From: Paenibacillus phoenicis
GTDB taxonomy: Bacteria > Bacillota > Bacilli > Paenibacillales > Paenibacillaceae
Reading direction: 5' to 3'
Assembly: GCF_034718895.1 (NCBI RefSeq)
Contig: NZ_JAYERP010000001.1
Location: 2,768,501 to 2,832,500 of the forward strand
Length of the DNA stretch: 64,000 nucleotides
Below the pieces are notes generated by a model. The model was given only the letters and a program-made list of their open reading frames with translations, had not been told where the DNA came from and searched no databases. Positions within the stretch are counted from its first letter, which is position 1; the number at the start of each line of letters is the position of its first letter. Both the position numbers and the translations under genes were made by a program. Positions 40,595 through 50,591 of the stretch are shown here, in pieces.

Positions 40595-41341
40595 TCACAC
40601 CCCTGTCAAAATATAATCCCGAATAATCCAGGCAATGCCATCTTCATTATTCGACGTGGTCACGACATCGGCCTTCTCCTTCACGGCCTCCTGGGCGTTC
40701 CCCATCGCAACCCCCAGACCCGCGGCTTCAATCGCAGCCAGGTCATTTAGGCTGTCTCCGATTGCGACAACCTCGGACATCTCCAGCCCAAGCAGCCCGC
40801 ACACCGTCTGTATGCCGCTGGCCTTGCTGATCCCTTTCGGATTGATCTCCAAGTTGTGCGGCGAGGAATTCGTGATTTCAAGGCCGCCCATCGCTTGCAG
40901 CTCCCGCAATATCTCTCCCCTCACCTCATCATCCTCGGTAAAATAGCCAAACTTCATCCAATGATTCTGTTCCAACAATTCCGGTTGCCAGTTCCCTTCG
41001 TTATAATTGCCTTCCACGGCGTAGGCCCAGAACCAGACATTCTTTTCCCGGGAAATGTCGTACATTCGCGAAACGAGCGATCGATCAAGCAGCACCCGAC
41101 GATACAGCTCATGCGGCGACTTCCAAACCTCGCTTCCATTCACCGTAATCATTGGCGTCCCAAGGTCAAGCTGATCGCCATACGGAACCGCCTCCCGGTA
41201 ACCGCGTCCCGTTGACAAGCAGACATGAACCCCGGCAGCCGCCGCTTTCCGAATCCAACGTTCTGTCTCCGGCGAGATTTGCAGATCGTCGTTCAGCAAA
41301 GTTCCATCCATATCGAGCGCTAACAGTTTATATTTCAACAA
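40595..41341 (-). CDS. HAD-superfamily hydrolase, Cof type
   Basis: About 248 residues from TTG 41341 with GGGGGGAG upstream. Motif I LALDMDGTLLND (nucleophilic Asp), motif II VCLSTGRGY, Lys region NPKGISKASGIQ and motif IV VVAIGDSLNDLAAIEAAG. The C2-type cap (residues about 85-185) has the Cof fold. Family members dephosphorylate sugar phosphates, FMN or pyridoxal phosphate. The target here is not predictable. Confidence 0.88.
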   Translation of the reverse strand: MLKYKLLALDMDGTLLNDDLQISPETERWIRKAAAAGVHVCLSTGRGYREAVPYGDQLDLGTPMITVNGSEVWKSPHELYRRVLLDRSLVSRMYDISREKNVWFWAYAVEGNYNEGNWQPELLEQNHWMKFGYFTEDDEVRGEILRELQAMGGLEITNSSPHNLEINPKGISKASGIQTVCGLLGLEMSEVVAIGDSLNDLAAIEAAGLGVAMGNAQEAVKEKADVVTTSNNEDGIAWIIRDYILTGV

Positions 41342-41424
41342 CAGACAGCTCCCCCCATCCGCAAGTTTCTGACTCTCTAAACAGCATACCGCCATTTTAC
41401 CATAATCCCGGAAACCCAACAAAA

Positions 41425-41472
41425 AGAGCTCCCAAGCAGAAGAAAATTCTCCGCTAATTGGGAACCCTTAAT
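41425..41472 (-). terminator. Terminator of the fructan-utilisation genes
   Basis: TTCCCAA and TTGGGAG with an inner GCGGAG/CTTCTGC-type pairing on the minus strand, then CTCTTTTTG. Confidence 0.6.
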
Positions 41473-41510
41473 TAACCAATCCGGAAGCTATAACTATAAA
41501 AACCGAAGCA

Positions 41511-44500
41511 TCACGGAGCACCGACATCGACCACTTGCCATTTTTGCCGGTCCAGCGCCGGATCCGGTTCGTTCAAGTACAAGGAGCCGCTGTCCGCCGA
41601 AGCTTCAAGCGCTTGCTGGTTGTGAAGCGACAGAATGGCTACCGTGCCGTCGCCATTGTCGCGAAGCAGCCAGCGCTGATTGTCGTAGCCGAGATAATCG
41701 TACAGCTGGAGTTTGTTTTGCCCGGTATCGAGGTCCAAAGCTTTGCCTCCCGCGGCGGTGCGAATCGAATAGGAGCCCAACTCGTCTCCGGTCGGCACCA
41801 TAACCCAAGTCCGGGAGGACGCCTCCCCATCCCCGGCCGGGAGCAGCGCGACCGGTTCGCCGTTTTCCGCTTTCGCTGCATACAGCGACGTGTTCGCGCC
41901 GGCGTTAACGAAGCTTGTCTTCCGCAGCTTGGCCTGCTCCACCCGGCTGACGTTGACGTTTTGGTAATACGCCGCGCCGCCAAAGACGTGAAGGCCGAAA
42001 TGCCCTTCCGCAAACGTTCCGTCGGTAAGGTCAATGATCCCTGCACCATCCACGGAAATCCGGATACGCGGCCCGTCCGCTTCGATAACGATGGCGTATT
42101 TCTTTCCCTGCTGGATGAATGCCGGCACGTTGGCCAGCACCTGGCGGTCGGCAAATGCGCCATCGATTTTGTAAAACAAGCGGAAGGCTTTCATATTCGG
42201 ATCGATATTAAAATAGTACCCGCTGCGCCCGTCCCGGCTCGCCCGGAATAGAACTGAGCCCGCTCCGCCCTTTTCGTCCAGCGTCATTTCGGCCTCATAT
42301 ACAAAATCCCCGGCCGTCTCCTCCGCCACATAGTGAGCGTCGCTCCAGTAGCTGCCGCGGATGCCCCGCTCCGTCGCCACCCAGGAGGATGCCGCCAAAT
42401 CGGGAGCCCAGCCGATCAGATTCGTATGGAACTCCCCGGCAAACACCTTCACCGGTACGCTGGCCGACGCTTTCCCGTTCGGAGTGGAGGCGGTAATCAC
42501 CGCCTCTCCTTGGCCGGCCGCGCGAATCACCGCCTGCCGCTGATCGAACGAGGCGATGGCCACGACTTGCGGATCGCTCGTCTCCCAGCGGATCGGCTGA
42601 TTTTGGTTGACGTCCGAACCGCCGCTGCACCCGCCTTTCACGCCGCCGTTCACCGCCGCATACAAGGTCCGGGTGTCCCCCAGCCCCATTTGCTGCAGGC
42701 TCGTGTCCATCACGATGGAGGTTTGGCTCTCCGCCGCCTTGTTCCATACGTTTGTTAGTGCGTGCACTTTCAAGGAAACCACGTTCACCTCTCCACCTAC
42801 AGTAAAAAGGCTCATTTCACGGTGCGCAGGATCGGGAAAAATCACCTCCGAAAATACTACGCGGCCATCCCCTCCGAATACCTCCAGCGAGGAATCGTCC
42901 ACGTAAATCCGCAGCTTCACGCGCCGGTTGTCCGGCTGAAGCGGCGCCTGATGAAGCGTGCTGAACCGGTCGGAGAAGCCGGTGTCGCCGGAAAGGGAGC
43001 GATCCACGTAAATCTCGTTCTCTTTTGTTTTGTACCCGACGACCGTCCGCTTTCCGGCTCCCTCCCGGAGGCGGAAACCAAATTCGCTCACATTGCTGGC
43101 CTGGGGAATTTCAATTTCGGCTTCAATTTCATAGGCTCCGGAGGACACGCCTTTCAGTAAATTCTCCCTATCCGCTTGGACGAGGCGGTCCGACGCCGCA
43201 AACAGCAGCTGGCCGCGCAGCGATTCCAGCTCACGGATCGGCGCCTGTGCCAGGCGGATTCCCTCGTTCGTCTTCTGCAGCGTTAACTCGCGCGGAATGC
43301 TTAGAACCCCCTTCCAACCCTCGGTCGGAAAAGCAAACGGGTAATCCCAGTTCGTCATCCAGGCCAGCATTACCCTGCGTCCATCCGGCATACCGGCAAA
43401 AGACATAGAGGCGTAGTACTCTTTTCCGTAATCGGTCGCCAGCACCTTGCCGGCAGGGTTGTCGTTAACGAACTTGCCTTCGGGAGTAAGCTCCCCAATA
43501 AAATACTCCGCCGACGAACCCTGCGTATTCGGGTTGGCACCCGTACTGATCATGAGCACCCATTTTTTCTTGACCGTACCGTCCACAGCCAGTTGGAACA
43601 AATCGGGGCACTCCCACACGCCGCCGCGGACATAAGCCCCGTATCCGAAGTTGTCGGTCAGCGTCCAGTCGATCAGGTTGGTCGAAGTGAAAAAGCGGAT
43701 ATGGTCGCCGCCGGACACAACCATAACCCAGCGGTTATGTTCTTCGTCCCGCACGACCTTGGGATCGCGAAAATCCCATCCTCCCGGATCGTCCCCCTGC
43801 TTGCCCGGATTTTCGATCACGATCGGGCGCTCTGCGGCGTACTCCCAGGTGCGGCCGCGATCCTTGCTGTACGCCAGCCCAATGCGCTGGTTGCCGTTCG
43901 GGCGGTCCGGATTATAGGAAGTATAATAAGCAAGCAGGCCTTTGCCCCCGGAATCCGCGAACAAGCCGGAGGCATTGTGGAGATCGGCGACGGCCGAACC
44001 CGACCAGACATGGCCCAAATCGTTCCAGGGCAAAGCGATGGGCAAGCGCTTCCATTGAACGAGATCGGTGCTGACCGCGTGCGCCCAAGTTCCGCCATCC
44101 TGATGAAACAGATGGTATTCCCCTTCGTAATAGACCAGTCCGTTCGGATCGCTTGCCGACCCGCGGGCGGGCGAATAATGGTAGTCGGGGCGGTATTTTT
44201 CCGTATAATAATCATTGGCCGCAGTCAAATAGACGTCCTGAAAATATGCCGCTCCCCCGGATACCGCAAATCCCGCGTGACCGTCCGCATAACTATTGTC
44301 AACGGCATCCACAGCCGGTTCGGTGTATCCGTCCACATAGACCTGAATCCGGCTCCCGAGCGCATGGATTTCCAGATGGTGCCTTGCTTTGGAAGCTGAC
44401 GGGTAAGCACGTTCCGAGGCCGCGATGACGCGGCCGTCCGCTTTTCTCAGCTCCGCCCAAACCTGGCCGCCGTCTTTTCGCAAAGCCGCCTCGTATCCGT

Positions 44501-45338
44501 CCGTCCCCTGCTCGTTCGCTCTGAACCGCAAACCAGCATCCCCCTGATCGGCGGCAAAAGACACGTTTCCTTCCAGCACGAGATCCCGTTCATAACCCTC
44601 ATATATCCGCAGAGCCCGCCGGGAACCGTCCGCCGTTCCCAGCTCCCCCCGCAGGTCCGGCTGCCAAGCTCCCGAACTCGCGATCGCCGCGCCTAAATTG
44701 CTGTTCAGTTCGCTGACCTTCACGTTCTGAAACAGCGCGGAACCGTCCCAAACGTTCAGGCCCAAATACCCGGAAGCGTAAGCCTCATCATGCACGTCAA
44801 TTAACGGTTCATAGCGGTCTCCCCAATACACCTGAAGTCGGCTTCCTTCGGCCTTGACCTTTAGATGATAGATTTCTCCCTCGGCCAAATCCACCCGCCG
44901 TTCTTCCCGCAGCTTGCCTTCTCCGCTCGCGTCCTTTAGCCGGATCAACCCCGCGTTCAGCACGAGTTGAAGCATGTAGGAGGACCAACCGTCCTGATTG
45001 GAGCGGAATACCAACGTGGCGTCCGCCTGCCTCTCCGTTACCATGACGTCGGCTTCATAGATAAAATCGGCCGCCCGGGTTTCCGTCAGGGCCATCACGT
45101 TCTCCCTCGGCTCCGAGACGAGCAGAAGCCCCTGCTCCACCGTCTCCATTCGGCCTTTTCCCTCGATTCGCCAGCCAGTCAAATTCGTCTCTAATTTGGT
45201 TGCGCTTTCAAAAATTGCGTTAGCCTCCTTTCCCGTTTCCGTCTCCGCACCTGCCGCCCGGACTATCCCTGCATCAAGCCCGGCAAAAATAAGTGCGGAG
45301 GACAAAAGGATGGATAATACGGATTTTCCTTTACCCAT
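41511..45338 (-). CDS. Secreted modular GH32 fructan hydrolase with lectin-type modules
   Basis: About 1275 residues from the ATG at 45338 (AGAGGG upstream). Order: signal peptide (VLSILLSSALIFAGLDAGIVRA); two concanavalin-like domains (about 35-220 and 225-380; each ends YASGYLGLNVWDG- or YADGHAGFAVSGG-like); GH32 catalytic beta-propeller with DPNG, FRDPKVV and WECPDLF (nucleophile, transition-state stabiliser, acid/base); GH32 C-terminal sandwich; BIG2-like Ig module; a third concanavalin-like domain; a C-terminal ricin-B-type lectin (DLDTGQNKLQLYDYLGYDNQRW). It probably degrades levan or inulin outside the cell. The usual WMNDPNG motif is altered to SASDPNG. Confidence 0.88.
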   Translation of the reverse strand: MGKGKSVLSILLSSALIFAGLDAGIVRAAGAETETGKEANAIFESATKLETNLTGWRIEGKGRMETVEQGLLLVSEPRENVMALTETRAADFIYEADVMVTERQADATLVFRSNQDGWSSYMLQLVLNAGLIRLKDASGEGKLREERRVDLAEGEIYHLKVKAEGSRLQVYWGDRYEPLIDVHDEAYASGYLGLNVWDGSALFQNVKVSELNSNLGAAIASSGAWQPDLRGELGTADGSRRALRIYEGYERDLVLEGNVSFAADQGDAGLRFRANEQGTDGYEAALRKDGGQVWAELRKADGRVIAASERAYPSASKARHHLEIHALGSRIQVYVDGYTEPAVDAVDNSYADGHAGFAVSGGAAYFQDVYLTAANDYYTEKYRPDYHYSPARGSASDPNGLVYYEGEYHLFHQDGGTWAHAVSTDLVQWKRLPIALPWNDLGHVWSGSAVADLHNASGLFADSGGKGLLAYYTSYNPDRPNGNQRIGLAYSKDRGRTWEYAAERPIVIENPGKQGDDPGGWDFRDPKVVRDEEHNRWVMVVSGGDHIRFFTSTNLIDWTLTDNFGYGAYVRGGVWECPDLFQLAVDGTVKKKWVLMISTGANPNTQGSSAEYFIGELTPEGKFVNDNPAGKVLATDYGKEYYASMSFAGMPDGRRVMLAWMTNWDYPFAFPTEGWKGVLSIPRELTLQKTNEGIRLAQAPIRELESLRGQLLFAASDRLVQADRENLLKGVSSGAYEIEAEIEIPQASNVSEFGFRLREGAGKRTVVGYKTKENEIYVDRSLSGDTGFSDRFSTLHQAPLQPDNRRVKLRIYVDDSSLEVFGGDGRVVFSEVIFPDPAHREMSLFTVGGEVNVVSLKVHALTNVWNKAAESQTSIVMDTSLQQMGLGDTRTLYAAVNGGVKGGCSGGSDVNQNQPIRWETSDPQVVAIASFDQRQAVIRAAGQGEAVITASTPNGKASASVPVKVFAGEFHTNLIGWAPDLAASSWVATERGIRGSYWSDAHYVAEETAGDFVYEAEMTLDEKGGAGSVLFRASRDGRSGYYFNIDPNMKAFRLFYKIDGAFADRQVLANVPAFIQQGKKYAIVIEADGPRIRISVDGAGIIDLTDGTFAEGHFGLHVFGGAAYYQNVNVSRVEQAKLRKTSFVNAGANTSLYAAKAENGEPVALLPAGDGEASSRTWVMVPTGDELGSYSIRTAAGGKALDLDTGQNKLQLYDYLGYDNQRWLLRDNGDGTVAILSLHNQQALEASADSGSLYLNEPDPALDRQKWQVVDVGAP

Positions 45339-45446
45339 GATACACCCTCTTTTCCTGTAAGAGATACATACTTGTTTTGGCTTCCGGCGCAGGAGGCCAT
45401 GGATCACGGCCACCGCCTCCCTCCGGCACGCTTTCTTCGCTTGCAC

Positions 45447-46337
45447 TTAAGAAGAAAGAAGCGGCCCGGTTAACGCCTTCAGCCCCAATGCCAAAGCGCC
45501 GCAAAGCCCTGCTTGCTGCCCAAGGCCGGGAGGCACGATATACTCCTCCAAGCGCTCCAAAATCTCGCCGGCGTTTAAGTATCCGTTCAGATTTCGGCGC
45601 ACCGCCTCCCGGATCAACGGGAACAGTTGGGGCTGCTGCATGACCCCGCCGCCCAGGATGACCTTTTCCGGCGAGACCAAGAGCATCGCCCCCGTAATCG
45701 ACTGGGCAAGATAAAACGCCTCAATTTCCCAAGCGGGATGATTCCCTGACAGCTCATACCCTTTGGTTTTCCAGCGGGCTTCGATCGCCGGCCCCGCCGC
45801 CATGCCTTCCAGGCAATCGCCGTGATACGGGCAGCGGCCCGCGAAATCATCGCCCGGGTGCCGCCTTACCGGCACATGGCCGCCCTCCGGATGAACCAGC
45901 CCATGCACCAGCCGGCCTTCCAGATAGACGCCGATCCCAACGCCCGTTCCCACCGTATAATACAGGCAGCTGTTCAGGCCCCGGGCGGCCCCCCACGCCG
46001 CTTCCCCCAGCGCGGCCGCGTTCACGTCGGTATCCCAGCCCAAGGGGACCGAGAATTCGCGGCGCAGCGCGCCGAGGAAATCGAACCGGCTCCAACCGGG
46101 TTTCGGCGTTGTGGTCACATAGCCGTAGGTGGGGCTGTCTTGCCGAAGATCGATGGGGCCAAATGACCCGACCCCAATCGCCTCCACCCGTTTGTCCTTC
46201 AAATAAGCAATCGCTTTGCCAAGCGTAATCTCCGGACTTTCTGTTGGAAAACTGATGCTGTCCTCAATCACACCATACTCATCCCCAATGCCGCAGACGA
46301 ATTTTGTCCCGCCAGCCTCAATTGCTCCTATGCGCAT
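45447..46337 (-). CDS. ROK-family fructokinase
   Basis: 296 residues from the ATG at 46337 (AAAAGGAG 9 nt upstream). N-terminal phosphate loop GAIEAGGTKFVCGIG, catalytic Asp in WDTDVNAAALGEAAWG, TVGTGVGIGVYLEG, and the zinc-binding ROK motif as HPEGGHVPVRRHPGDDFAGRCPYHGDCLEGMAAG (His, three Cys), here in the GmuE/YdhR fructokinase arrangement. It would phosphorylate the fructose released by GH32 enzymes. It is in line with the GH32 genes on both sides. Confidence 0.9.
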   Translation of the reverse strand: MRIGAIEAGGTKFVCGIGDEYGVIEDSISFPTESPEITLGKAIAYLKDKRVEAIGVGSFGPIDLRQDSPTYGYVTTTPKPGWSRFDFLGALRREFSVPLGWDTDVNAAALGEAAWGAARGLNSCLYYTVGTGVGIGVYLEGRLVHGLVHPEGGHVPVRRHPGDDFAGRCPYHGDCLEGMAAGPAIEARWKTKGYELSGNHPAWEIEAFYLAQSITGAMLLVSPEKVILGGGVMQQPQLFPLIREAVRRNLNGYLNAGEILERLEEYIVPPGLGQQAGLCGALALGLKALTGPLLSS

Positions 46338-46416
46338 TGTCGTTGTCTCCTTTTTTGATACAGTACTAAGGTGGTCCCGCATCTTGTATATTTCATCGGC
46401 CTCATTTAACGACCGC

Positions 46417-47871
46417 TTATGGTGCAAGCTCATAAATCGTCAGCAACTTCAGAACAAATTCCGTTTCCGCCGCCAGAGATATGCCGGTGGCCTCCGGTCC
46501 AGGGAAGATCAGATCGGTAATGACCGCCTCCCCGGCATTGGCAAACACTTCGACGGAGGCTCGGTCCACGAAAATGCGCAGCTCGAGCTTTTCCCCTGCG
46601 GAATGCAGCTTGGCTGAGTGTACGCCGCGGAATTGCTCGTGGAACTCATGCTGCCCCGACTTCGTGCGGTCTACATAGACCTCACCGGAAGCCGCGTTCA
46701 CGCCGACAACCGTCTCCTGGCCATCCCCCGCTCTGACCTTAAAGGCAAAGGACGCGCCGGGTGCAGCTTCTGCAACCAGTTCGAAGCTGTCCAGCCGCAA
46801 GGAACGCAGTGCGACTTCCACTTCCCCGGCAGCGACATTCGCCAGGCTGAGCACCGTTCGGCGCACACGCTCCAGTTCTCGAACTGGTCTCTGCGTTAGA
46901 ACGGTCGTTCCGTTACGGGATTCTAACGCAAGTTCCCGCGGTACCGTCATCGCGCCTCGAAATGATTCCGTCGGTGTCAGCTGTGCATACTTCCAGTTGC
47001 TCATCCAGCCAATCAGCAACCGTCTGCCATCCTCTGCTGGAATATCGGACCAACTAACGCCCGCGTAATTATCCCGGCCATGGTCCAGCCAGCGGACATT
47101 CCGCGAGTCTTCGTCGGGCGTGAATGTCACGCCGTCGAAATCCCCGGTAAAATACTGCGTTCTCGACCCTTCCGCATAAGCTGGATGATCGCCCACGCTG
47201 ACCAGCATCACCCATTTTTGTCGGGAGGCATCCCCATCAACCGCCAGCGGGAACAAATCGGGACATTCCCAAACCGCCTCATGGAAACCGATTCCGCTGC
47301 CGAATTCGCTACCGAACGTCCATGTTTTTAGATCAGGAGAATGATACAGACAGACTGTCTGCCCGCAAGCTATGATCATAACCCAGCGCCGAGTACCTTT
47401 ATGCCAAATTACCTTGGGATCGCGAAAATCAACGAAGCGTTCATGTCTCAACACCGGATTTCCCGCATATTTCGTCCATGTTCTGCCTTTATCCTTGCTG
47501 TAGGCGATGCTTTGAGTCTGGACGGGAGTTGTTCCTTCCGATTCAAGGTGATGTGTGAAAATCGCGACCATCCCCGGCTCCTCTCCGAAAAAGCCTGTGG
47601 TATTGTCCCAGTCCACTACCGCACTTCCCGAGAAAATTGTTCCGTTCTCGTCAGGGAAGAGCGCAATGTCAAGCTCCTCCCAATGAACCAGATCTTCGCT
47701 TACGGCATGACCCCAGTGCATTGGCCCGTGGACCGTTCCGTGTGGATAATATTGATAGAACAGATGGTATTCTCCGGCAAAATAAACCAATCCGTTCGGA
47801 TCGTTCATCCAGTTCTTCTCCGGTGAGAAATGATATCTGCCTCTGTAGTTTTGCTTGGCGATTGTAGACAT
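46417..47871 (-). CDS. Intracellular GH32 beta-fructofuranosidase
   Basis: 484 residues from the ATG at 47871 (AAGGAG upstream); no signal peptide. The catalytic propeller carries WMNDPNGLVY (nucleophile Asp), WSGSAV-equivalent IFSGSAVVD, FRDPKVIW and WECPDLFPL (acid/base Glu), all intact. The C-terminal sandwich follows. It hydrolyses sucrose, sucrose-6-phosphate or short fructo-oligosaccharides imported by the adjoining ABC system; because the uptake is by ABC import rather than PTS, unphosphorylated substrates are likely. Confidence 0.9.
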   Translation of the reverse strand: MSTIAKQNYRGRYHFSPEKNWMNDPNGLVYFAGEYHLFYQYYPHGTVHGPMHWGHAVSEDLVHWEELDIALFPDENGTIFSGSAVVDWDNTTGFFGEEPGMVAIFTHHLESEGTTPVQTQSIAYSKDKGRTWTKYAGNPVLRHERFVDFRDPKVIWHKGTRRWVMIIACGQTVCLYHSPDLKTWTFGSEFGSGIGFHEAVWECPDLFPLAVDGDASRQKWVMLVSVGDHPAYAEGSRTQYFTGDFDGVTFTPDEDSRNVRWLDHGRDNYAGVSWSDIPAEDGRRLLIGWMSNWKYAQLTPTESFRGAMTVPRELALESRNGTTVLTQRPVRELERVRRTVLSLANVAAGEVEVALRSLRLDSFELVAEAAPGASFAFKVRAGDGQETVVGVNAASGEVYVDRTKSGQHEFHEQFRGVHSAKLHSAGEKLELRIFVDRASVEVFANAGEAVITDLIFPGPEATGISLAAETEFVLKLLTIYELAP

Positions 47872-47995
47872 TCCAGCATCTCTCCTTTTTGCCTCCACAA
47901 TAAAATCGGTTATCTCTATAAGTCCTATCGTTTTCTAGTTCTCTGGATTTTTTCGTTAAATCGGATGCTTAGTTCGATGTAGTTATGCTTCCCGA

Positions 47996-49609
47996 TTACT
48001 TCTTCATGGCTCGGTCATAACCGTCCTGCTTGATTTTCAACCATTCCTGCAGCCCAAGTCGATCCAACTCCTGCAAATAACTCCCCCATTCTTGATCGAT
48101 TTTGCCGTTTTGATACCATTCGGTGCGCTTTCTCAATACATAAGCAAATAGATCTGTTTCGATCGTCGTCAGTCGGTCCAACTCATCGATCGAATGGAAT
48201 ACGTTGGGCATTGCCTGCTCCGACTTCATATGTGGTGCCATAACCTCCTTGACGATTCGCATTCTTTCCTTGGCGTCATCTGGTACGGTGGTATATTTGC
48301 CGAAATAGCTGTCCAGGATCGCCAGCGGGCCACCGACGCTCGTTTTTTCGCGCAGTTCGACCGGAGCGGTTCCGTTCAGCGGTAAATGCTTCAGGCTGTT
48401 GCTTGCTTCGTCATATTCAAAGATATTTTGCTGTGTCTCGTCACCGTAAGTGCCCCAGTTGTTCTGTACGGATTGGATCGGATCGTACATCTGATCCACC
48501 CATTTCGCCGTCGCTTCCAGATTTTTATTGGTGCTCGTTATGATCATCCGACCGCGATGGAAGCCCCGTGCGTTCGTTTGAGCTACATTGATCTCACCGT
48601 CCGGCCCCGCTACCGGCGGCATGACCTCGTAGCTGTCATTATCGCCTGTAATGTTGCTCTTGTCCCAGGTGAAATAGAGGCCGTATCGATGGTCCTTGCC
48701 TTTGGCCAGATATGTGCTCCAGTCCTGCGTGTATGCTTCGATATCGATGAGTCCCTCTTTATATAGCTCGTTGATATATTTGACAGCGTTTTTGTAGCCT
48801 TCCTCGCCAGGTGAAAACACAACTTTACCGTCGTTCGTAACCACCGCGTGATCGGGATTTTCACCCAATCCAAACGAGGCGAACAGGAACACCAGATCCT
48901 CAGCCCCCGGCTTGTTGATAAAAGACAGTGGAATTTCGTCAGCCTGCCCGTTTCCGTTCGGATCCTGAGTTTTGAAGGCGATCAGCACCTGCTTCAATTC
49001 CTCCGTTGTTTTCGGCATCTCAAGACCAAGCTTTTTCAACCATTCCACATTGATCCACGGAACTGCGTCTACGGATTGAATCCGCTCTTTCCCCGTACCG
49101 AGCTCTTCGATCCACGGAAAAGCATAGATGTTGCCGTCCGGCGCGGTAATCATCGCCTTGTATTCCGGCGCTTCCTCCAACACCTTTTTGAAATTCGGCA
49201 TATACTGCTCGATCAGATCATTTAGCGGAATGATCGCACCGTCCTTAGCAAGCTTGAGCAGCTCGTAATCGCTGTAACCGGCGTCGAAGATCGCGTCAGG
49301 CAGATCACCGCTGGCCATGGCGAGATTTCTTTTTTCCACAAACACGTCTTTCGTGAAGTTCTTCCAATTGATATGGACGTTCGTTTTTTCCTCCAGTCGT
49401 TTGAAGATCAGCTTGTCGTTTGGATCCGCAGGCGCTAGTGGCGAGCTTTGCGTCATCATGTTTAGCGTGATCTTCCCGCTCGGATCCGGCTCCTTGTCGG
49501 CTGAACCTGCACTTTTCCCATTGCCGCAGGCGGACAGCAGCAGAGCGGATGCAAGCACGGATAAGGATATGGCTTTGCACGTGAGTTTCAAATTTTGGCT
49601 TTTTTTCAT
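47996..49609 (-). CDS. Extracellular solute-binding lipoprotein (sugar ABC importer)
   Basis: 537 residues. Lipoprotein signal with lipobox LLSAC (Cys about 28); SBP family 1 / LplA type domain: ITLNMMTQSSPLAPADPNDK, KLAKDGAIIPLNDLIEQYMPNFKKVLEEAPEYK, PNGNGQADEIPLSFINKPG. Large binding proteins (above 500 aa) of this subfamily bind oligosaccharides. It lies directly before the two permease genes; no ATPase gene is present, as is usual for systems served by a shared MsmX-type ATPase. Confidence 0.88.
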   Translation of the reverse strand: MKKSQNLKLTCKAISLSVLASALLLSACGNGKSAGSADKEPDPSGKITLNMMTQSSPLAPADPNDKLIFKRLEEKTNVHINWKNFTKDVFVEKRNLAMASGDLPDAIFDAGYSDYELLKLAKDGAIIPLNDLIEQYMPNFKKVLEEAPEYKAMITAPDGNIYAFPWIEELGTGKERIQSVDAVPWINVEWLKKLGLEMPKTTEELKQVLIAFKTQDPNGNGQADEIPLSFINKPGAEDLVFLFASFGLGENPDHAVVTNDGKVVFSPGEEGYKNAVKYINELYKEGLIDIEAYTQDWSTYLAKGKDHRYGLYFTWDKSNITGDNDSYEVMPPVAGPDGEINVAQTNARGFHRGRMIITSTNKNLEATAKWVDQMYDPIQSVQNNWGTYGDETQQNIFEYDEASNSLKHLPLNGTAPVELREKTSVGGPLAILDSYFGKYTTVPDDAKERMRIVKEVMAPHMKSEQAMPNVFHSIDELDRLTTIETDLFAYVLRKRTEWYQNGKIDQEWGSYLQELDRLGLQEWLKIKQDGYDRAMKK

Positions 49610-49665
49610 TGTCTTTAACCTCCCGGATTTGTGCTTTAGGCAATGCTTTTATGTGCAGCCGGCCG

Positions 49666-50547
49666 TTATTTCAGGGAGCCGACCATGACACCTTTCTCGA
49701 AATATTTCTGAAAAAAAGGATACATTACGACGAGCGGAAGGCTCGAAATCACGATCGCCGCGTACTTGATCATCTCCGACAGCCGCTTCATTTCCGCCAT
49801 AGCCAACTGGTCTGCAATCATGCCGGGATCGACCTGGTTCTGAATCAGAATCGAGCGGAGCACAAGTTGCAGCGGATGCAAGTTTGGATTGTCAAGGTAG
49901 ATCATCGCGTCGAAATATGCGTTCCATTGGCCGACGAAGGCATATAGCGCGAGCACGAAAACGATCGGTTTGGAAAGCGGCAGCACGATGCGGAAAAAGA
50001 TTTTCGCTTCGGAGGCGCCGTCGACGTTGGCGGCCTCCTTCAGTTCGTTCGGCACGCCTTTGAAAAACGTCTGGGACAAAATAATGTTCCATACGTTGAC
50101 TGCGCCGGGGATAATCACCGCCCAGACCGTATCGATCATGCCTAACTCCTTGACCAGGAGATAAGTCGGAATGAGCCCGCCGCCGAAAAACATCGTGATC
50201 AAAAACAATGTCATAAAAAAGCGGCGGCCAACCAGTCGGTGATCTGAGAGGGCATAGCCCGCAAAGATCGATACCGTCACGGTGATCAAAGCGAAGGAGA
50301 CCGAGTACAGTACGGCATTCGCAAATCCCCGGATCATCGCGGGATTGGTCAGAATCTTCTCATAACCGTCCAGCGTCCAGTCGGCAATATGGAAGGACAA
50401 GCCGCGGCTGAGAAGCACGGAAGGGTCCATGAACGAAGCCACGACAACATATATCAGCGGGACGACGACGATCAGTACGGCGAACGCTAACCCGGCGGCG
50501 TTTAAAGCCAGTAGAAAACGGTCGAATTTCGAATGTTTGATGGGCAT
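49666..50547 (-). CDS. Carbohydrate ABC permease (MalG/LplC type)
   Basis: 293 residues, six helices. The EAA loop is NELKEAANVDGASEAKIFFRIVLPLSKPI (about residues 185-215). RGFANAVLYSVSFALITVTVSIFAGYAL and GGGLIPTYLLVKELGMIDT are typical of the LplC branch. Second permease of the importer. Confidence 0.9.
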   Translation of the reverse strand: MPIKHSKFDRFLLALNAAGLAFAVLIVVVPLIYVVVASFMDPSVLLSRGLSFHIADWTLDGYEKILTNPAMIRGFANAVLYSVSFALITVTVSIFAGYALSDHRLVGRRFFMTLFLITMFFGGGLIPTYLLVKELGMIDTVWAVIIPGAVNVWNIILSQTFFKGVPNELKEAANVDGASEAKIFFRIVLPLSKPIVFVLALYAFVGQWNAYFDAMIYLDNPNLHPLQLVLRSILIQNQVDPGMIADQLAMAEMKRLSEMIKYAAIVISSLPLVVMYPFFQKYFEKGVMVGSLK

Positions 50548-50591
50548 GGCAGTTGGCTCCTTTCGATAACAGTGCGAGTTCTACTGCCTCA

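Noticed and set aside
41425-41472. T-box or other riboswitch near 41450
   Set aside because: Only a terminator-like stem is present; no T-box sequence or aptamer motif is seen and it lies downstream, not upstream, of genes.
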